Source: Luteolibacter sp. Y139 (GTDB lineage: Bacteria > Verrucomicrobiota > Verrucomicrobiia > Verrucomicrobiales > Akkermansiaceae). From it: DNA of 64,000 nucleotides. Location: positions 145,045 through 209,044 of the forward strand of contig NZ_JBBUKT010000012.1 of the NCBI RefSeq assembly GCF_038066715.1, given 5' to 3'. The notes below the pieces were generated by a model. That model saw only the letters and a program-made list of their open reading frames with translations. It was not told the origin of the DNA and ran no database searches. Below, one piece after another: positions 46,325 through 55,111 of this stretch. Position numbers and translations under genes: made by a program. Numbering within the stretch: the first letter of the stretch is position 1; each line of letters starts with the position of its first letter.

Positions 46325-46840
46325 TCAAGGAACCGCGGCGAACGCACGCTGCGATCTGTAGAAGAAGATCGCGCGGGGAATGGCCATGAGGCGAGCCAGC
46401 CAGCCAAGTGGAATCTTGAGCCTCGCTGACGGCCCCGAGGACTTCTCAAGCAACGTGACCATGTCCGGGTGACCGAACATGGCGGCGAACACGGCCGGTG
46501 TCTTGCCACCGCCTTGGTCGGCGAGTGGATTGGCACCGGCAGCGAGGAGGATGCGCGCAACACTGAGGTGCCCTTTGAAGGCGACACCAGCGAGCGGGGT
46601 TTGGCCGCGGTCGTTGCGGGCGTCGGCTTCAGCCTGATGTTCTAACAAGAGCTCCACGGCCTCCGTATTGCCATGATAGGCGGCGAGCATGAGCAGGGTG
46701 TTGCCCTTGCTGTCCTTGAGTTCGACGGGCATTCCGGCCTCAAGCATCGGGCGCAGCATTTCGGTGTCACCCTGGCGGGCGGCATCGAGCGCCATCTGCT
46801 GGAGCTCGGCGTAGCGGCGGTGTTCGTCTTCGGTGATCAT
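46325..46840 (-). CDS. Ankyrin-repeat protein next to catalase (AnkB-like)
   Basis: The 171-residue protein starts MITEDEHRRYAELQQMALDAARQGDTEML and has four ankyrin repeats: GNTLLMLAAYHGNTEAVELLLEH, GQTPLAGVAFKGHLSVARILLAAGAN and KTPAVFAAMFGHPDMVTLLEK, after a first repeat at DTEMLRPMLEAGMPVELKD. Ankyrin proteins downstream of catalase genes are a known arrangement (Pseudomonas katB-ankB), where the ankyrin protein supports catalase activity. Start ATG 46840 is 32 bp after the catalase stop on the same strand, so cotranscription is likely. C-terminal 40 residues lack repeats (LARLMAIPRAIFFYRSQ). Confidence 0.88.
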   Translation of the reverse strand: MITEDEHRRYAELQQMALDAARQGDTEMLRPMLEAGMPVELKDSKGNTLLMLAAYHGNTEAVELLLEHQAEADARNDRGQTPLAGVAFKGHLSVARILLAAGANPLADQGGGKTPAVFAAMFGHPDMVTLLEKSSGPSARLKIPLGWLARLMAIPRAIFFYRSQRAFAAVP

Positions 46841-46872
46841 GACGGAGTCCGTGAAGGATGGTGATGCATTTG

Positions 46873-48372
46873 TTAGACGCTGGCAGGTTCGGCCTGCGGC
46901 TCTTCTTGAACGGAGATGCTATTGGTGACGCCGTCCGTGTGGGCCTTCAATGCGGCGCGGACGCCAGCGCCGTAGGCGGGATCCGCCTTGTCGAAGTGAG
47001 CGAGCTGGCGGTCGATGATTTCCTGCGGCACACCCTGCATCGCCTCCGCGATGTTGCTAAACAGCGCCTGTTGCTGCGACGGGTTCATCAGGCGGAACAG
47101 GTTGCCCGGCTGCGTGTAGTCGTCGTTGCCCTCACGATGATTCCAGCGGTCGGCGTCGCCGGAGATCTTCAGCGGCGGCTCGGCGAAGCGGTCGCTCTCG
47201 GAGGGGCCATTGAAACTATTAGGTTCATAGTAGGCACTCGATGACGTGCTGTAGCCGGCATTCATCGATCCATCGAGGTGATAGTGATTCACCGCGCTCT
47301 TCGGCCGGTTCACCGGCAGCGCCTCATACCAGGTTCCCACGCGATAGCGGTGCGCATCGGCGTAGGAGAAGATGCGGGCTTGCAGCATCTTGTCCGGCGA
47401 GAAGCTGATGCCAGGCACGATGTTCGAGGGAGAAAAGGCTGATTGCTCGATCTCCTGGAAGTAGTTCTCCGGGTTGCGGTTCAACTCAAGCACGCCCACC
47501 GGGATCACCGGATAGTCCGCGTGCGGCCAGACCTTGGTGAGGTCGAAGGGATTGAAGGCGCACTTTTCCGCATCCTCCTCGGCCATCACCTGGATCTGCA
47601 AGTCCCACTGCGGGAACTCACCGCGCTCGATGGCTTCGTAGAGATCTTTCTGCGAGGACTCGCGGTCCTTCGCGATGACCTGCTCGCCCTCGCGGTTGGT
47701 CATGGTCTTGATGCCCTGGCGGGTCTTGAAGTGGAACTTCACCCAGAAGCGTTCACCAGTGGCATTGATGAGCGAGTAGGTGTGCGAGCCATAGCCATTC
47801 GTGTGGCGATAGCTCAGTGGCAGGCCGCGGTCGGACATCAGAATGGTCACTTGGTGCAGCGACTCCGGCGAGAGCGACCAGAAGTCCCACATGGCGGTGG
47901 CGCTGCGCATGTTAGTGCGCGGGTGGCGCTTCTGCGTGTGGATGAAGTCGGGGAACTTGAGCGGATCGCGCACGAAGAAGACCGGCGTGTTGTTTCCGAC
48001 CAGATCCCAGTTGCCTTCCTCGGTGTAGAACTTGAGCGCCCAGCCGCGCACATCGCGCTCGGCATCGGCAGCGCCGCGTTCACCGGCGACGGTGGAGAAG
48101 CGGAGCAACATGTCCGTCTTCTTGCCGACTTCGGAGAAGATCGCGGCCTTGGTGTATTTCGTGATGTCGTGGGTGATCGTCAGCGTGCCGAAGGCGCCGG
48201 AGCCCTTGGCATGCACCACACGCTCGGGGATGCGTTCACGGTTCTGATGGGCGAGCTTTTCGATGAGCTGATAGTCCTGCAGCAACAGCGGCCCACGTGG
48301 TCCGGCAGACAGGGAGTTCTGGTTGTCGGCGATCGGGTTGCCGCCGGTGGTCGTCATCTGGGATTTCGCCAT
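46873..48372 (-). CDS. katA: Catalase (haem, small-subunit clade)
   Basis: This 499-residue monofunctional catalase breaks down H2O2. Visible features are the distal His segment ([13 protein letters not shown], about residue 54), [65 protein letters not shown] (including the distal Asn), and the proximal Tyr segment [15 protein letters not shown] (about 340). There is no signal peptide. The length of about 500 matches clade 3 enzymes. It is divergent from the OxyR-like gene and probably induced by peroxide through it. The ankyrin-repeat gene follows in the same direction. Confidence 0.95.
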   Translation of the reverse strand: MAKSQMTTTGGNPIADNQNSLSAGPRGPLLLQDYQLIEKLAHQNRERIPERVVHAKGSGAFGTLTITHDITKYTKAAIFSEVGKKTDMLLRFSTVAGERGAADAERDVRGWALKFYTEEGNWDLVGNNTPVFFVRDPLKFPDFIHTQKRHPRTNMRSATAMWDFWSLSPESLHQVTILMSDRGLPLSYRHTNGYGSHTYSLINATGERFWVKFHFKTRQGIKTMTNREGEQVIAKDRESSQKDLYEAIERGEFPQWDLQIQVMAEEDAEKCAFNPFDLTKVWPHADYPVIPVGVLELNRNPENYFQEIEQSAFSPSNIVPGISFSPDKMLQARIFSYADAHRYRVGTWYEALPVNRPKSAVNHYHLDGSMNAGYSTSSSAYYEPNSFNGPSESDRFAEPPLKISGDADRWNHREGNDDYTQPGNLFRLMNPSQQQALFSNIAEAMQGVPQEIIDRQLAHFDKADPAYGAGVRAALKAHTDGVTNSISVQEEPQAEPASV

Positions 48373-48469
48373 GGTATGGGGTCAGGTTGCGAAGCAGATG
48401 CTGGCGGATCGCGAGCCATTTGAGAAATCGCTGGTTGAAAACGCACCTATTCAAATCTCTTATAGCTGG

Positions 48470-49351
48470 GTGGAACTTCGCCAGCTCGAGCTTCTGGTCA
48501 GCGTCATCGAATCCGGCTCACTGACGGCCGCCGCCGCCAAGTGCCATCTTTCCCAGCCGGCGATCAGCCAGCAGATCCAAGCGCTGGAGGAGGAAATCGG
48601 CGAACCGCTACTCATCCGGCGTGCCCGCGGCGTGGAGCCTACCGTGGCCGGCCGCACGGTGTTGGAACACGCGCAGCGGCTGCTCGCCGAGCGCGACAGG
48701 CTGCGCGATGCCTTCGCGGACCGGCGGGAACTCCGGCATGGTCGCGTTTCGTTCGGCATCATTCCAACGATCGCTCCTTACCTGTTGCCGCAATGGCTCG
48801 GCCCCTTCCGTGAGCGCTTCCCGGGCATCGCCATCGCGATTTCCGAATCGCGCACCAATGAACTGATCACGCAACTCGTGGAGGGTCGCATTGAATTTGC
48901 CGTGCTCAGCGATGTGCCAGAGCACGATCGCCAAAAGTGGTCACTACAAGTGCGCGAGCTGTTCCGCGAGCCGCTGCTGCTGGCCGCACCCACCCAGCAT
49001 CCTCTCGCAGAACGCAGAGCCGCTCCCACACCCGCGGACTTGAAGCCAAGCGAACTGATCCACTTGAAAGGTGGCCACTGCCTTGCCGACCGCACCCTGC
49101 GCCTCTGCAAGATCCGCGAACCCGATCCCGGACTTCAATGCGACCAGCTAGGCACGGCACTGTCGATGGTCGCCGCTGGCCTCGGCGTCACCGTGATCCC
49201 AAAGCTAGCCACACGCAACCAAGCCCTGGATGGCATCACGCTGCGTCCCTTCGCCGGCAAAGGCCTGCACCGCGTGATCGCGCTGATGAAACGGCGCGGC
49301 AGTAAGGACAGCCCGGCGGCTACCGAGCTGCTCAAGATGCTGTCGCCGTGA
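48470..49351 (+). CDS. oxyR: OxyR-like LysR-family peroxide regulator
   Basis: The 293-residue protein has an N-terminal LysR helix-turn-helix (LTAAAAKCHLSQPAISQQIQALEEEIGEPLLIRRARG). The key is LKGGHCLADRTLRLCKI: two Cys 9 residues apart (about C204 and C213), matching the redox pair of OxyR (C199/C208 in E. coli). This allows H2O2 sensing by disulfide formation. GTG 48470 puts the N-terminus at MELRQLELLVSVIES, the usual LysR start. It is divergent from catalase with a 97-bp gap; an OxyR binding site should lie there but I could not see the full four-ATAG/CTAT array. Confidence 0.9.
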   Translation: MELRQLELLVSVIESGSLTAAAAKCHLSQPAISQQIQALEEEIGEPLLIRRARGVEPTVAGRTVLEHAQRLLAERDRLRDAFADRRELRHGRVSFGIIPTIAPYLLPQWLGPFRERFPGIAIAISESRTNELITQLVEGRIEFAVLSDVPEHDRQKWSLQVRELFREPLLLAAPTQHPLAERRAAPTPADLKPSELIHLKGGHCLADRTLRLCKIREPDPGLQCDQLGTALSMVAAGLGVTVIPKLATRNQALDGITLRPFAGKGLHRVIALMKRRGSKDSPAATELLKMLSP

Positions 49352-49354
49352 GGC

Positions 49355-50746
49355 TCAACCTTCCACCAGCGGCTGTTCCGCCTCTGAAGCAAGGGTCTCT
49401 CCGGTCGAGCGATCGAGATCACCCGTCCTTCTCCAGATCCGTCGTCCTAACAGAATCGCAGTGATCGTGAGACCCGCCGTGATGCCCCACCACATGCCGG
49501 TGACTCCGAAGCCCAGTGGATGCGCCAGGCACCAGCCGAGCGGGATCGAGATCACCCAATACGCCCAGAAGGCAATCCATGCCGGCGTATGCACATCATC
49601 GAGACCACGCAGCGCTCCCGCGGCGATGATCTGCAGGGCATCGCAGAACTGGAATGCCGCCGCGACGATGAGCAGCGATGCCGCCATTTCCAACACGGCA
49701 GGATCATCGATGAACAGCGCTGCAAGCTGGCGATTGAAGAACACGAACGCAGTCGCGCTGAAGACCGTAAACGTCACCCCCATCGCCCAGCCGCTGGCGA
49801 CGATCGGGCGCATGGAAGCGAAGTTCTTCGCCCCGAAGGCCTCGCCGATGCGCACGGTGAGCGCCATGGAGATGCCGAGCGGTATCATGAAGATGGTCGC
49901 CGCACACTGGATGGCGACCTGGTGCGAGGCGAGCGCCGCCTTGCCCATGTTACCAATGATGAAGGTAGCCATCACGAAGGCGCTGACCTCGGCGAGCAGC
50001 TGCATGCTTGCGGGAAAACCGGTGCGCAGCAGATCCTTCACCGCCGCCCAATCAGGCACGCGCAGCCAACGCTTCGGCACCCATTCCTTCAACGCTACAT
50101 CACCGCGACACCACACGATCATCCCCACCAGGACCGCGGTCCGTGCGATCAGGGTGGCTATTGCCGCTCCTTCAAAGCCGATGTGCGGAGCGCCCCATTT
50201 GCCGAAGACGAGCATCCAGTTGAGCACGATGTTCAGCAGCACCCCGCCAATCGAGATCCAGAACACCGGCCACGGCCGGTTCATCGCATCGGCGTGGTTC
50301 TTCACGGCCATTGAGCCCATCGCCGGGACCATCGAAACGGCAAGGATCAGGAGGAAATTCGGGACGATGGCGATGACGTCCGCATCCTGCTGGAAGACCC
50401 ACAGGAAAGGCCGGATGACGAGCGCGGCGATCACCGCCAGCAGGCCGAGGGCGAGCGTGACGTAAAGGCCGTGGCGCAGCGCCGCACGGGCCGCGGCGGG
50501 ATCATTGGCGCCGCGAGCCTGCGAGACGCGGATCGAGACAGCCATCGACATCCCGATGCCGAACATCATCGGCAGGTAGATCAGAGTATTGGCGAAGGAG
50601 CAGGCAGCCAGCGGCGTGACGCCCAGCCTGCCGAGCATCAGGGTATCGGTCAGGCTGATCAGCATCTGGCCGAGCTGGCCGATGATCAGGGGAATCGCCA
50701 GCCGGATGGTGGTGCGGCTTTCGGAGAGAATCGGGGAAAGAGTCAT
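49355..50746 (-). CDS. MATE-family multidrug/Na+ efflux protein (NorM-like)
   Basis: The 463-residue membrane protein has about 12 hydrophobic segments and the MATE pattern: LAIPLIIGQLGQMLISLTDTLMLGRLGVTPLAA at the N-terminus, and a similar second half at TGFPASMQLLAEVSAFVMATFIIGNMGKAALASHQVAIQCAATIFMIPLGISMALTVRIGEAFGA. MATE pumps export cationic drugs in exchange for Na+ or H+. ATG 50746 was chosen; an earlier in-frame Met would add 11 residues without homology. It is converging with oxyR (stops 3 bp apart). A terminator upstream of its start (50778-50807) separates it from the next transcript. Confidence 0.92.
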   Translation of the reverse strand: MTLSPILSESRTTIRLAIPLIIGQLGQMLISLTDTLMLGRLGVTPLAACSFANTLIYLPMMFGIGMSMAVSIRVSQARGANDPAAARAALRHGLYVTLALGLLAVIAALVIRPFLWVFQQDADVIAIVPNFLLILAVSMVPAMGSMAVKNHADAMNRPWPVFWISIGGVLLNIVLNWMLVFGKWGAPHIGFEGAAIATLIARTAVLVGMIVWCRGDVALKEWVPKRWLRVPDWAAVKDLLRTGFPASMQLLAEVSAFVMATFIIGNMGKAALASHQVAIQCAATIFMIPLGISMALTVRIGEAFGAKNFASMRPIVASGWAMGVTFTVFSATAFVFFNRQLAALFIDDPAVLEMAASLLIVAAAFQFCDALQIIAAGALRGLDDVHTPAWIAFWAYWVISIPLGWCLAHPLGFGVTGMWWGITAGLTITAILLGRRIWRRTGDLDRSTGETLASEAEQPLVEG

Positions 50747-50777
50747 GGGAAATCGGAAAGGGAAGACGTGGAGAAAC

Positions 50778-50807
50778 AAAAAGCCCGCTGGCGGAGGCCA
50801 AGCGGGC
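50778..50807 (-). terminator. Intrinsic terminator, minus strand, upstream of the MATE gene
   Basis: GCCCGCT (50783-50789) pairs with AGCGGGC (50801-50807). Read on the minus strand, the hairpin is followed by five T (50782-50778). No long gene ends just before it on that strand; a 39-codon frame does (50843-50962). Confidence 0.82.
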
Positions 50808-50842
50808 GGGGACAGGCGGCGATCGCGTTTATTTCCGATCCA

Positions 50843-50962
50843 TCACGACATGTCCCCGCAGACGACGAGGTCGTCCATGGCGGCGGGCATGCGGAACATC
50901 TTCATAGGTTCGGGCACAGGCGTAGCGCCCGGCGGCCGGGGTGTCAAACTCCCCGGCGGCAT
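50843..50962 (-). CDS. Candidate small gene of 39 codons between two terminators
   Basis: The open frame ATG 50962 to TGA 50843 encodes MPPGSLTPRPPGATPVPEPM followed by 19 more residues ending CGDMS, giving a Pro-rich first half and a Met-rich second half. It is preceded by GAAAGG about 17 bases upstream, a weak ribosome-binding site. The support is its place: one strong minus-strand terminator lies upstream (51016-51048) and another directly after it (50778-50807), which defines a separate short transcription unit of about 200 bp on that strand. It could also be a small RNA. I do not recognise the peptide. Confidence 0.4.
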   Translation of the reverse strand: MPPGSLTPRPPGATPVPEPMKMFRMPAAMDDLVVCGDMS

Positions 50963-51015
50963 CAATCCCGTCACTTCACCTTTCGTTCCATCTGGAGCGG
51001 GATCCTCCGGACACG

Positions 51016-51048
51016 AAAAAGGCGGCACCCCGCGAGGGACGCCGCCTT
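51016..51048 (-). terminator. Intrinsic terminator of the RRM-protein gene
   Basis: AAGGCGGC (51019-51026) pairs with GCCGCCTT (51041-51048), 14-base loop that contains a further CCC/GGG pairing. On the minus strand it is followed by T run 51020-51016. It lies 35 bp after the stop of the minus-strand RRM gene at 51084. Confidence 0.85.
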
Positions 51049-51083
51049 GGAAAATAGTCCGGGAGTGCCGGGCTGGCTTGTGA

Positions 51084-51521
51084 TTACCAGCGACGGCCAC
51101 CGCCGCCGCCGCCACCACCGTAGCCGCCCTTGCCACCGCCGCCGCCGCCACCACGGCGATCGCCGCCGTAGCCACCGCCGCCGCCACCACCACCGCCGCC
51201 GCCACGGCGTTCGCCGTAGCCGCCGCCACCACCACCACCGCGGCGCTCACCGCCGAATCCGCCACCGGAGCGCTCTTCGCGCGGGCGGGCTTCGTTCACG
51301 GTCAGGTTGCGACCGCCGAAGTCCTGGCCATCGAGGCCCTTGATCGCGGCATCCATGGCTTCCTTGCTGCCCATGGTGATGAAGGCAAAGCCGCGCGGGC
51401 GGCCGGTTTCACGATCCATCATCAGGGAAACATCGGTGACTTCACCGAACTGGCCGAAGGCGTCGCGCAGGTCGTCTTCGCTGGCGGAAAAGGGGAGGTT
51501 CCCCACGTACATCTTACTCAT
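51084..51521 (-). CDS. Glycine-rich RNA-binding protein with one RRM domain
   Basis: The 145-residue protein has a single RNA recognition motif at about residues 2-80: RNP2 MYVGNL near the N-terminus and RNP1 RGFAFITM near residue 44. The rest is a Gly/Arg/Tyr-rich tail ([21 protein letters not shown] repeats) ending RRW. Such proteins are RNA chaperones often induced by cold in cyanobacteria and other bacteria. The poly-Gly tail is encoded by GGC/GGT repeats that make the DNA look like a low-complexity repeat. A terminator follows the stop. Divergent from the desaturase gene across a 297-bp gap. Confidence 0.93.
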   Translation of the reverse strand: MSKMYVGNLPFSASEDDLRDAFGQFGEVTDVSLMMDRETGRPRGFAFITMGSKEAMDAAIKGLDGQDFGGRNLTVNEARPREERSGGGFGGERRGGGGGGGYGERRGGGGGGGGGGGYGGDRRGGGGGGGKGGYGGGGGGGGRRW

Positions 51522-51818
51522 TTCTAATCAGTTGGCCCGAAATCCTACTTATCTTCGACTGTCCCCGAGGAACCGGGTTTCAGATCACCACCGAATGCAA
51601 CATCCGTCTAATGATGACCCTCCATGCCTTGAATCTGCCAGGTGGCGAGCGCTCGGGGAGCGTGCCCGTTTAAAAGCAATCCACAAGCCCGGAATTTCAA
51701 AAAGAATACTTAGGGTTTCCACGCAATCGGCCAAAAGAAACCGCCACCAAGTCGCTGCGAGATTGACCGCACCGCCTAACCAAGCTATCGGTCGCCGCCC
51801 TCCGGGGCATAGTACTTC
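51522..51818. promoter_or_regulatory. Divergent regulatory gap between RRM and desaturase genes
   Basis: This 297-bp gap contains no credible gene. Both genes it separates (RRM protein and acyl-CoA desaturase) belong to families often cold-induced, so a cold-regulated divergent promoter or a long 5' leader is plausible. No specific cold-box or -10/-35 element was recognised. Confidence 0.4.
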
Positions 51819-52940
51819 ATGAAATTGAGCATTCCCTTCGAGCGGGTGGATTGGATCAACACGGTCTTCCTGGGTATCATCACCTTGCTCGCCCTTATCG
51901 CTGCTCCCATCTACCTCTGGCATTACGATGCCGGTCCGGTGCTCTGGAGTCTGTTTGCTTTCTACTGCATCGCCACGGGCATGAGCATCACGCTCGGCTA
52001 CCACCGGCTATTCTCGCACCTCTCCTTCAAGGCCAAGTGGCCGGTGCGCCTCGCTACTCTGGTCTTCGGTGCCTGCGCCTTTGAAAACTCCGCGCTGAAC
52101 TGGTGCTCCGACCACCGCCGCCACCACAAGCACACGGACCACGACGACGATCCGTACGACATTTCCAAGGGCTTCTTCTGGGCCCACATCGGCTGGATCC
52201 TCTTCAAGACCCTGCCTGAGCCGCCGCTCGATAACGTGAACGACCTCCGCAAGGACAAGCTTGTCATGTGGCAACACCGCTGGGACAAGCTGATCTCGCT
52301 GGTCGTCGGCCTGCTACTGCCTGCCGTGATTGGCTACTTCGCCGTCGGCGGTGCCGCGGGAGCGCTCGGTGGCTTCCTGATCGTCGGCGTGCTGCGCGTC
52401 TTCTGCGTCCAGCAGTGCACCTTCTTCATCAACTCGCTCTGCCACACCATCGGCCGCCAGCCTTACTCGACCCGCTGCAGCGCCCGTGACAGCTTCGTGA
52501 TGTCGCTCGTCACCTTCGGCGAGGGTTACCACAACTACCACCACGAGTTCCAACACGACTACCGCAATGGTGTGAAGCCGTGGAACTTCGACCCCACCAA
52601 GTGGGCGATCTGGGCACTTTCGAAAGTGGGTCTCGCCAGTGACCTGCGCCGCGTGCCCGCCACCAAGGTGCTGCTGGCCGAAATGGCCGAAGCCCGCCGC
52701 CGCGCAAACCAAGAGCTGGAGCGCCTTCAAGCTCAGAACGATCATCCGCTGCGTGACAAGGCCCTCGAGGCCATGAACGCCGTGATCGAGCGCATGAGCG
52801 CCAATTACCACGAACTGGAAAAGGCCATGGCCGACCGCGTGGAGCTCTCCCGCAATGCGCTCCAACGCTGGCGGAAGGAGACCCGCGAGATGCTGCAGAA
52901 TGCCATCGAGATCCGCCGTGGACGCTCGGTCGCTGCCTGA
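51819..52940 (+). CDS. Acyl-CoA / fatty-acid delta-9-type desaturase with C-terminal coiled-coil extension
   Basis: The 373-residue membrane enzyme inserts a double bond in acyl chains using a di-iron centre. Histidine boxes are visible: GYHRLFSHLSF (about residue 69), DHRRHHKHTD (about 107) and GEGYHNYHHEF (about 240). Four hydrophobic segments flank them. A C-terminal extension of about 90 residues after the desaturase core is helical and charged (e.g. EMAEARRRANQELERLQAQ), probably a coiled coil; this is not in the typical enzyme. Start ATG 51819. A strong terminator follows. It likely adjusts membrane fluidity; electron donor not found here. Confidence 0.93.
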   Translation: MKLSIPFERVDWINTVFLGIITLLALIAAPIYLWHYDAGPVLWSLFAFYCIATGMSITLGYHRLFSHLSFKAKWPVRLATLVFGACAFENSALNWCSDHRRHHKHTDHDDDPYDISKGFFWAHIGWILFKTLPEPPLDNVNDLRKDKLVMWQHRWDKLISLVVGLLLPAVIGYFAVGGAAGALGGFLIVGVLRVFCVQQCTFFINSLCHTIGRQPYSTRCSARDSFVMSLVTFGEGYHNYHHEFQHDYRNGVKPWNFDPTKWAIWALSKVGLASDLRRVPATKVLLAEMAEARRRANQELERLQAQNDHPLRDKALEAMNAVIERMSANYHELEKAMADRVELSRNALQRWRKETREMLQNAIEIRRGRSVAA

Positions 52941-52958
52941 ACTTGAGCCGATCTTTTC

Positions 52959-52992
52959 AAAAAGGCCGTCCGGGGAACCGGGCGGCCTTTTT
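52959..52992. terminator. Bidirectional-looking intrinsic terminator after desaturase gene
   Basis: AAAAAGGCCGTCCGG (52959-52973) pairs with CCGGGCGGCCTTTTT (52978-52992), with one T-G pair and a GGAA loop. It is 18 bp after the desaturase stop (52940) and ends with TTTTT on the plus strand; the A run makes it work on both strands. Confidence 0.92.
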
Positions 52993-53056
52993 CGTTTCGG
53001 GAAGGTTCGATGCTTGGGGCTTGGAAGTTTCGGCCCGCTCCGTAGGTTTGCGCCCG

Positions 53057-55111
53057 ATGGAGCCCCTGAGCGTCGATGGCAAATTCTTCCGGTCCGGGGG
53101 AAGGCGCTGTGACGTCCGGGCGGTGACCTACGGGCCCTTTCCCGGCGGCTGGCCGGCGGACTTCACGGCCGATTTCGACCGGATCGTGGGAACCGGCTTC
53201 AATGCGCTGCGGCTCTACGAAATGCCGGACCGGCGGCTGCTGGATGCGGCGCTGGAGCACGGGCTCCGCGTCTTCGGTGGCCTGCGCTGGCCGCAGGCGG
53301 TCGATTTCCTGAAGGACGATCAAGTTCTCTCCGCCGCCCGGGTGTCGCTGGCCGAAAGCCTGCGCAACGCGGAAGGCCACCCTGCCCTCGCCGGTGTATA
53401 CGTGGCCAATGAAGTGCCGGCCGACCTGGTCCGCTGGATGGGGCCGGTGCAGGTCCGGCGGGAGCTGGAGCACCTGATCCAGCTCGGGAAGGAAATCCGG
53501 CCGGACTTGCTGTGGTGCTACGGAAACTACCCGAGCACCGAGTACCTCGAACCGGAAAACGCCGACTTCACAGCCTTCAACGTCTACCTAGAGGACGAAG
53601 TCGCCTTCCGCAGCTACCTGCGGCGGCTGCATCACATCGCCGGCGACCGGCCGGTGGTGATCTCGGAGTTCGGGCTCGATTCGCGGCGCAACGGCACCGC
53701 GAAGCAGGCCGGAATCCTGGCGTGGGCCATCCGCATCGCACGCGAGGAAGGCATGGCCGGCATGACCGTCTATGCGTGGAGCGACCGCTGGTGGAATGCG
53801 GGCATGGAAGTACCGGACTGGGACTTCGGCCTGATCGACCGCGAAGGCATCGAGAAACCGGCGCTCGCCGCGGTTCGCGATGCCTGGGGAAAAGGCTCCA
53901 AAGCGGCCGATAAAACGTTCTCGGTCATCGTTTGCACCCGGAATGGCGCTTCGCGGATCGCGGCGTGCCTTGCGGCGCTGGAAAAGCAGACCTTGCCTGC
54001 CCACGAGATCATCGTGGTCGATGATGGCTCCACCGATGGTACGACGGATCTAGTAGCAACGCGTTTTCCGAAGGTGCTGCTGCTGACGCTGGAACCCGGA
54101 GGCCTGAGTGCCGCGCGCAATGCGGGTGCCGAGGCAGCCACCGGGGAAATCCTCGCCTTCACCGATGACGATTGCGAGGCGGACGAAGGCTGGCTCGCCG
54201 GACTGGCCGGTGCCTTCGACAAAGGATGGGACGCAGCGGGGGGACCGAACCTGCCACCGCCGCCGCAGACCGATGCCGAAGCGATCGTCGCCGCGGCACC
54301 CGGCGCGCCGAGCCATGTGATGCTCGACGACGCCGAAGCCGAGCACCTCCCGGGCTGCAATATCTCCGTACTACGAACGGCGTACTTCGACATCGGCGGC
54401 TTCGATCCCCAGTTCACCACCGCGGGCGACGACGTCGACTTTTGCTGGCGGCTGCGAGACAAGGGCTACCGGCTCGGCTTCGCGCCGGCCGCCTTTGTCT
54501 GGCACCACCGCCGCCCCTCCCTGCGCGCCTTCCTCCGCCAGCAGATCGGCTATGGCAAGGCGGAGGCCCTGCTCATCGCGAAGCACCCGCAGCGCTTCAC
54601 CGCCGCCGGCAATGCGAAGTGGGACGGCTTCATTTACTCCGGCGGACCGGTCCGTGCGGTGGAAGGCTCGATCATCTACTTCGGCCGGATGGGCCAGGCG
54701 GGCTACCAGGGCGTGACGGATCGCATGCAACCGCTGCGTCCGCTCGATCCCCGCTTCGATGACTTCCTCAGCCGCGAACGTCTTCATCTGCTCGAGTGGC
54801 TGCAGCCCAGGGTGCGGGCCTGGTTCCGCTGCCAACACTGGATGCTCTCTAACAACGGGGCAAAGGTGCCGGGGCTTCCGAGCCCGGATACGGAGCTCTC
54901 GATCTGGTCCGAGGAAGGAAAGACCCGCGATGAGTTTCTCCAACAGCTCCTTGCCGAGGGTTGGAAAGCAGGCGGCGGCACCGATGCCTGGGACGTGGAA
55001 AAGAATGGCACCCGGCTGCTGCTAGCCACCGAACGCGGCGACGGCATCGGCAAGCGCACGCTGATCCGCGTATGGGGAGATGCCCGGCTATTTTCCCTTG
55101 GCCGGAGCTGA
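53057..55111 (+). CDS. Fusion protein: clan-A-like glycoside hydrolase domain + GT2 glycosyltransferase + C-terminal domain
   Basis: The 684-residue protein has no signal peptide. The N-terminal part (about residues 1-275) looks like a TIM-barrel glycoside hydrolase of the GH-A clan: VGTGFNALRLYEMP, AGVYVANEVPAD (acid/base Glu, about E119) and VVISEFGLDSR (nucleophile Glu, about E204). It is followed by a GT2 domain: FSVIVCTRNGASRIAACLAALEKQ (about 289), VVDDGSTDGTTDL (about 320) and AFTDDDCEADEGWL (DxD-type, about 369), GGFDPQF and GDDVDFCWRLRDKGY. A region of about 160 residues follows that I do not recognise. Start ATG 53057. The combination suggests coupled trimming and extension of a glycan, which is inferred. 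Confidence 0.82.
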   Translation: MEPLSVDGKFFRSGGRRCDVRAVTYGPFPGGWPADFTADFDRIVGTGFNALRLYEMPDRRLLDAALEHGLRVFGGLRWPQAVDFLKDDQVLSAARVSLAESLRNAEGHPALAGVYVANEVPADLVRWMGPVQVRRELEHLIQLGKEIRPDLLWCYGNYPSTEYLEPENADFTAFNVYLEDEVAFRSYLRRLHHIAGDRPVVISEFGLDSRRNGTAKQAGILAWAIRIAREEGMAGMTVYAWSDRWWNAGMEVPDWDFGLIDREGIEKPALAAVRDAWGKGSKAADKTFSVIVCTRNGASRIAACLAALEKQTLPAHEIIVVDDGSTDGTTDLVATRFPKVLLLTLEPGGLSAARNAGAEAATGEILAFTDDDCEADEGWLAGLAGAFDKGWDAAGGPNLPPPPQTDAEAIVAAAPGAPSHVMLDDAEAEHLPGCNISVLRTAYFDIGGFDPQFTTAGDDVDFCWRLRDKGYRLGFAPAAFVWHHRRPSLRAFLRQQIGYGKAEALLIAKHPQRFTAAGNAKWDGFIYSGGPVRAVEGSIIYFGRMGQAGYQGVTDRMQPLRPLDPRFDDFLSRERLHLLEWLQPRVRAWFRCQHWMLSNNGAKVPGLPSPDTELSIWSEEGKTRDEFLQQLLAEGWKAGGGTDAWDVEKNGTRLLLATERGDGIGKRTLIRVWGDARLFSLGRS

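Noticed and set aside
48440..48466. OxyR binding site (CTAT and ATAG near the oxyR start)
   Set aside because: The CTAT and ATAG are 11 bases apart rather than 7 and the other two half-sites are missing, so this may be chance.
51084..51265. Apparent DNA tandem repeat or CRISPR-like array of CCACCGCC units
   Set aside because: It encodes the Gly-rich tail of the RRM protein in frame; units are short, without unique spacers.
52943..53056. Upstream extension of the GH-GT2 gene
   Set aside because: It runs through the desaturase terminator hairpin and adds no domain; ATG 53057 is the better start.
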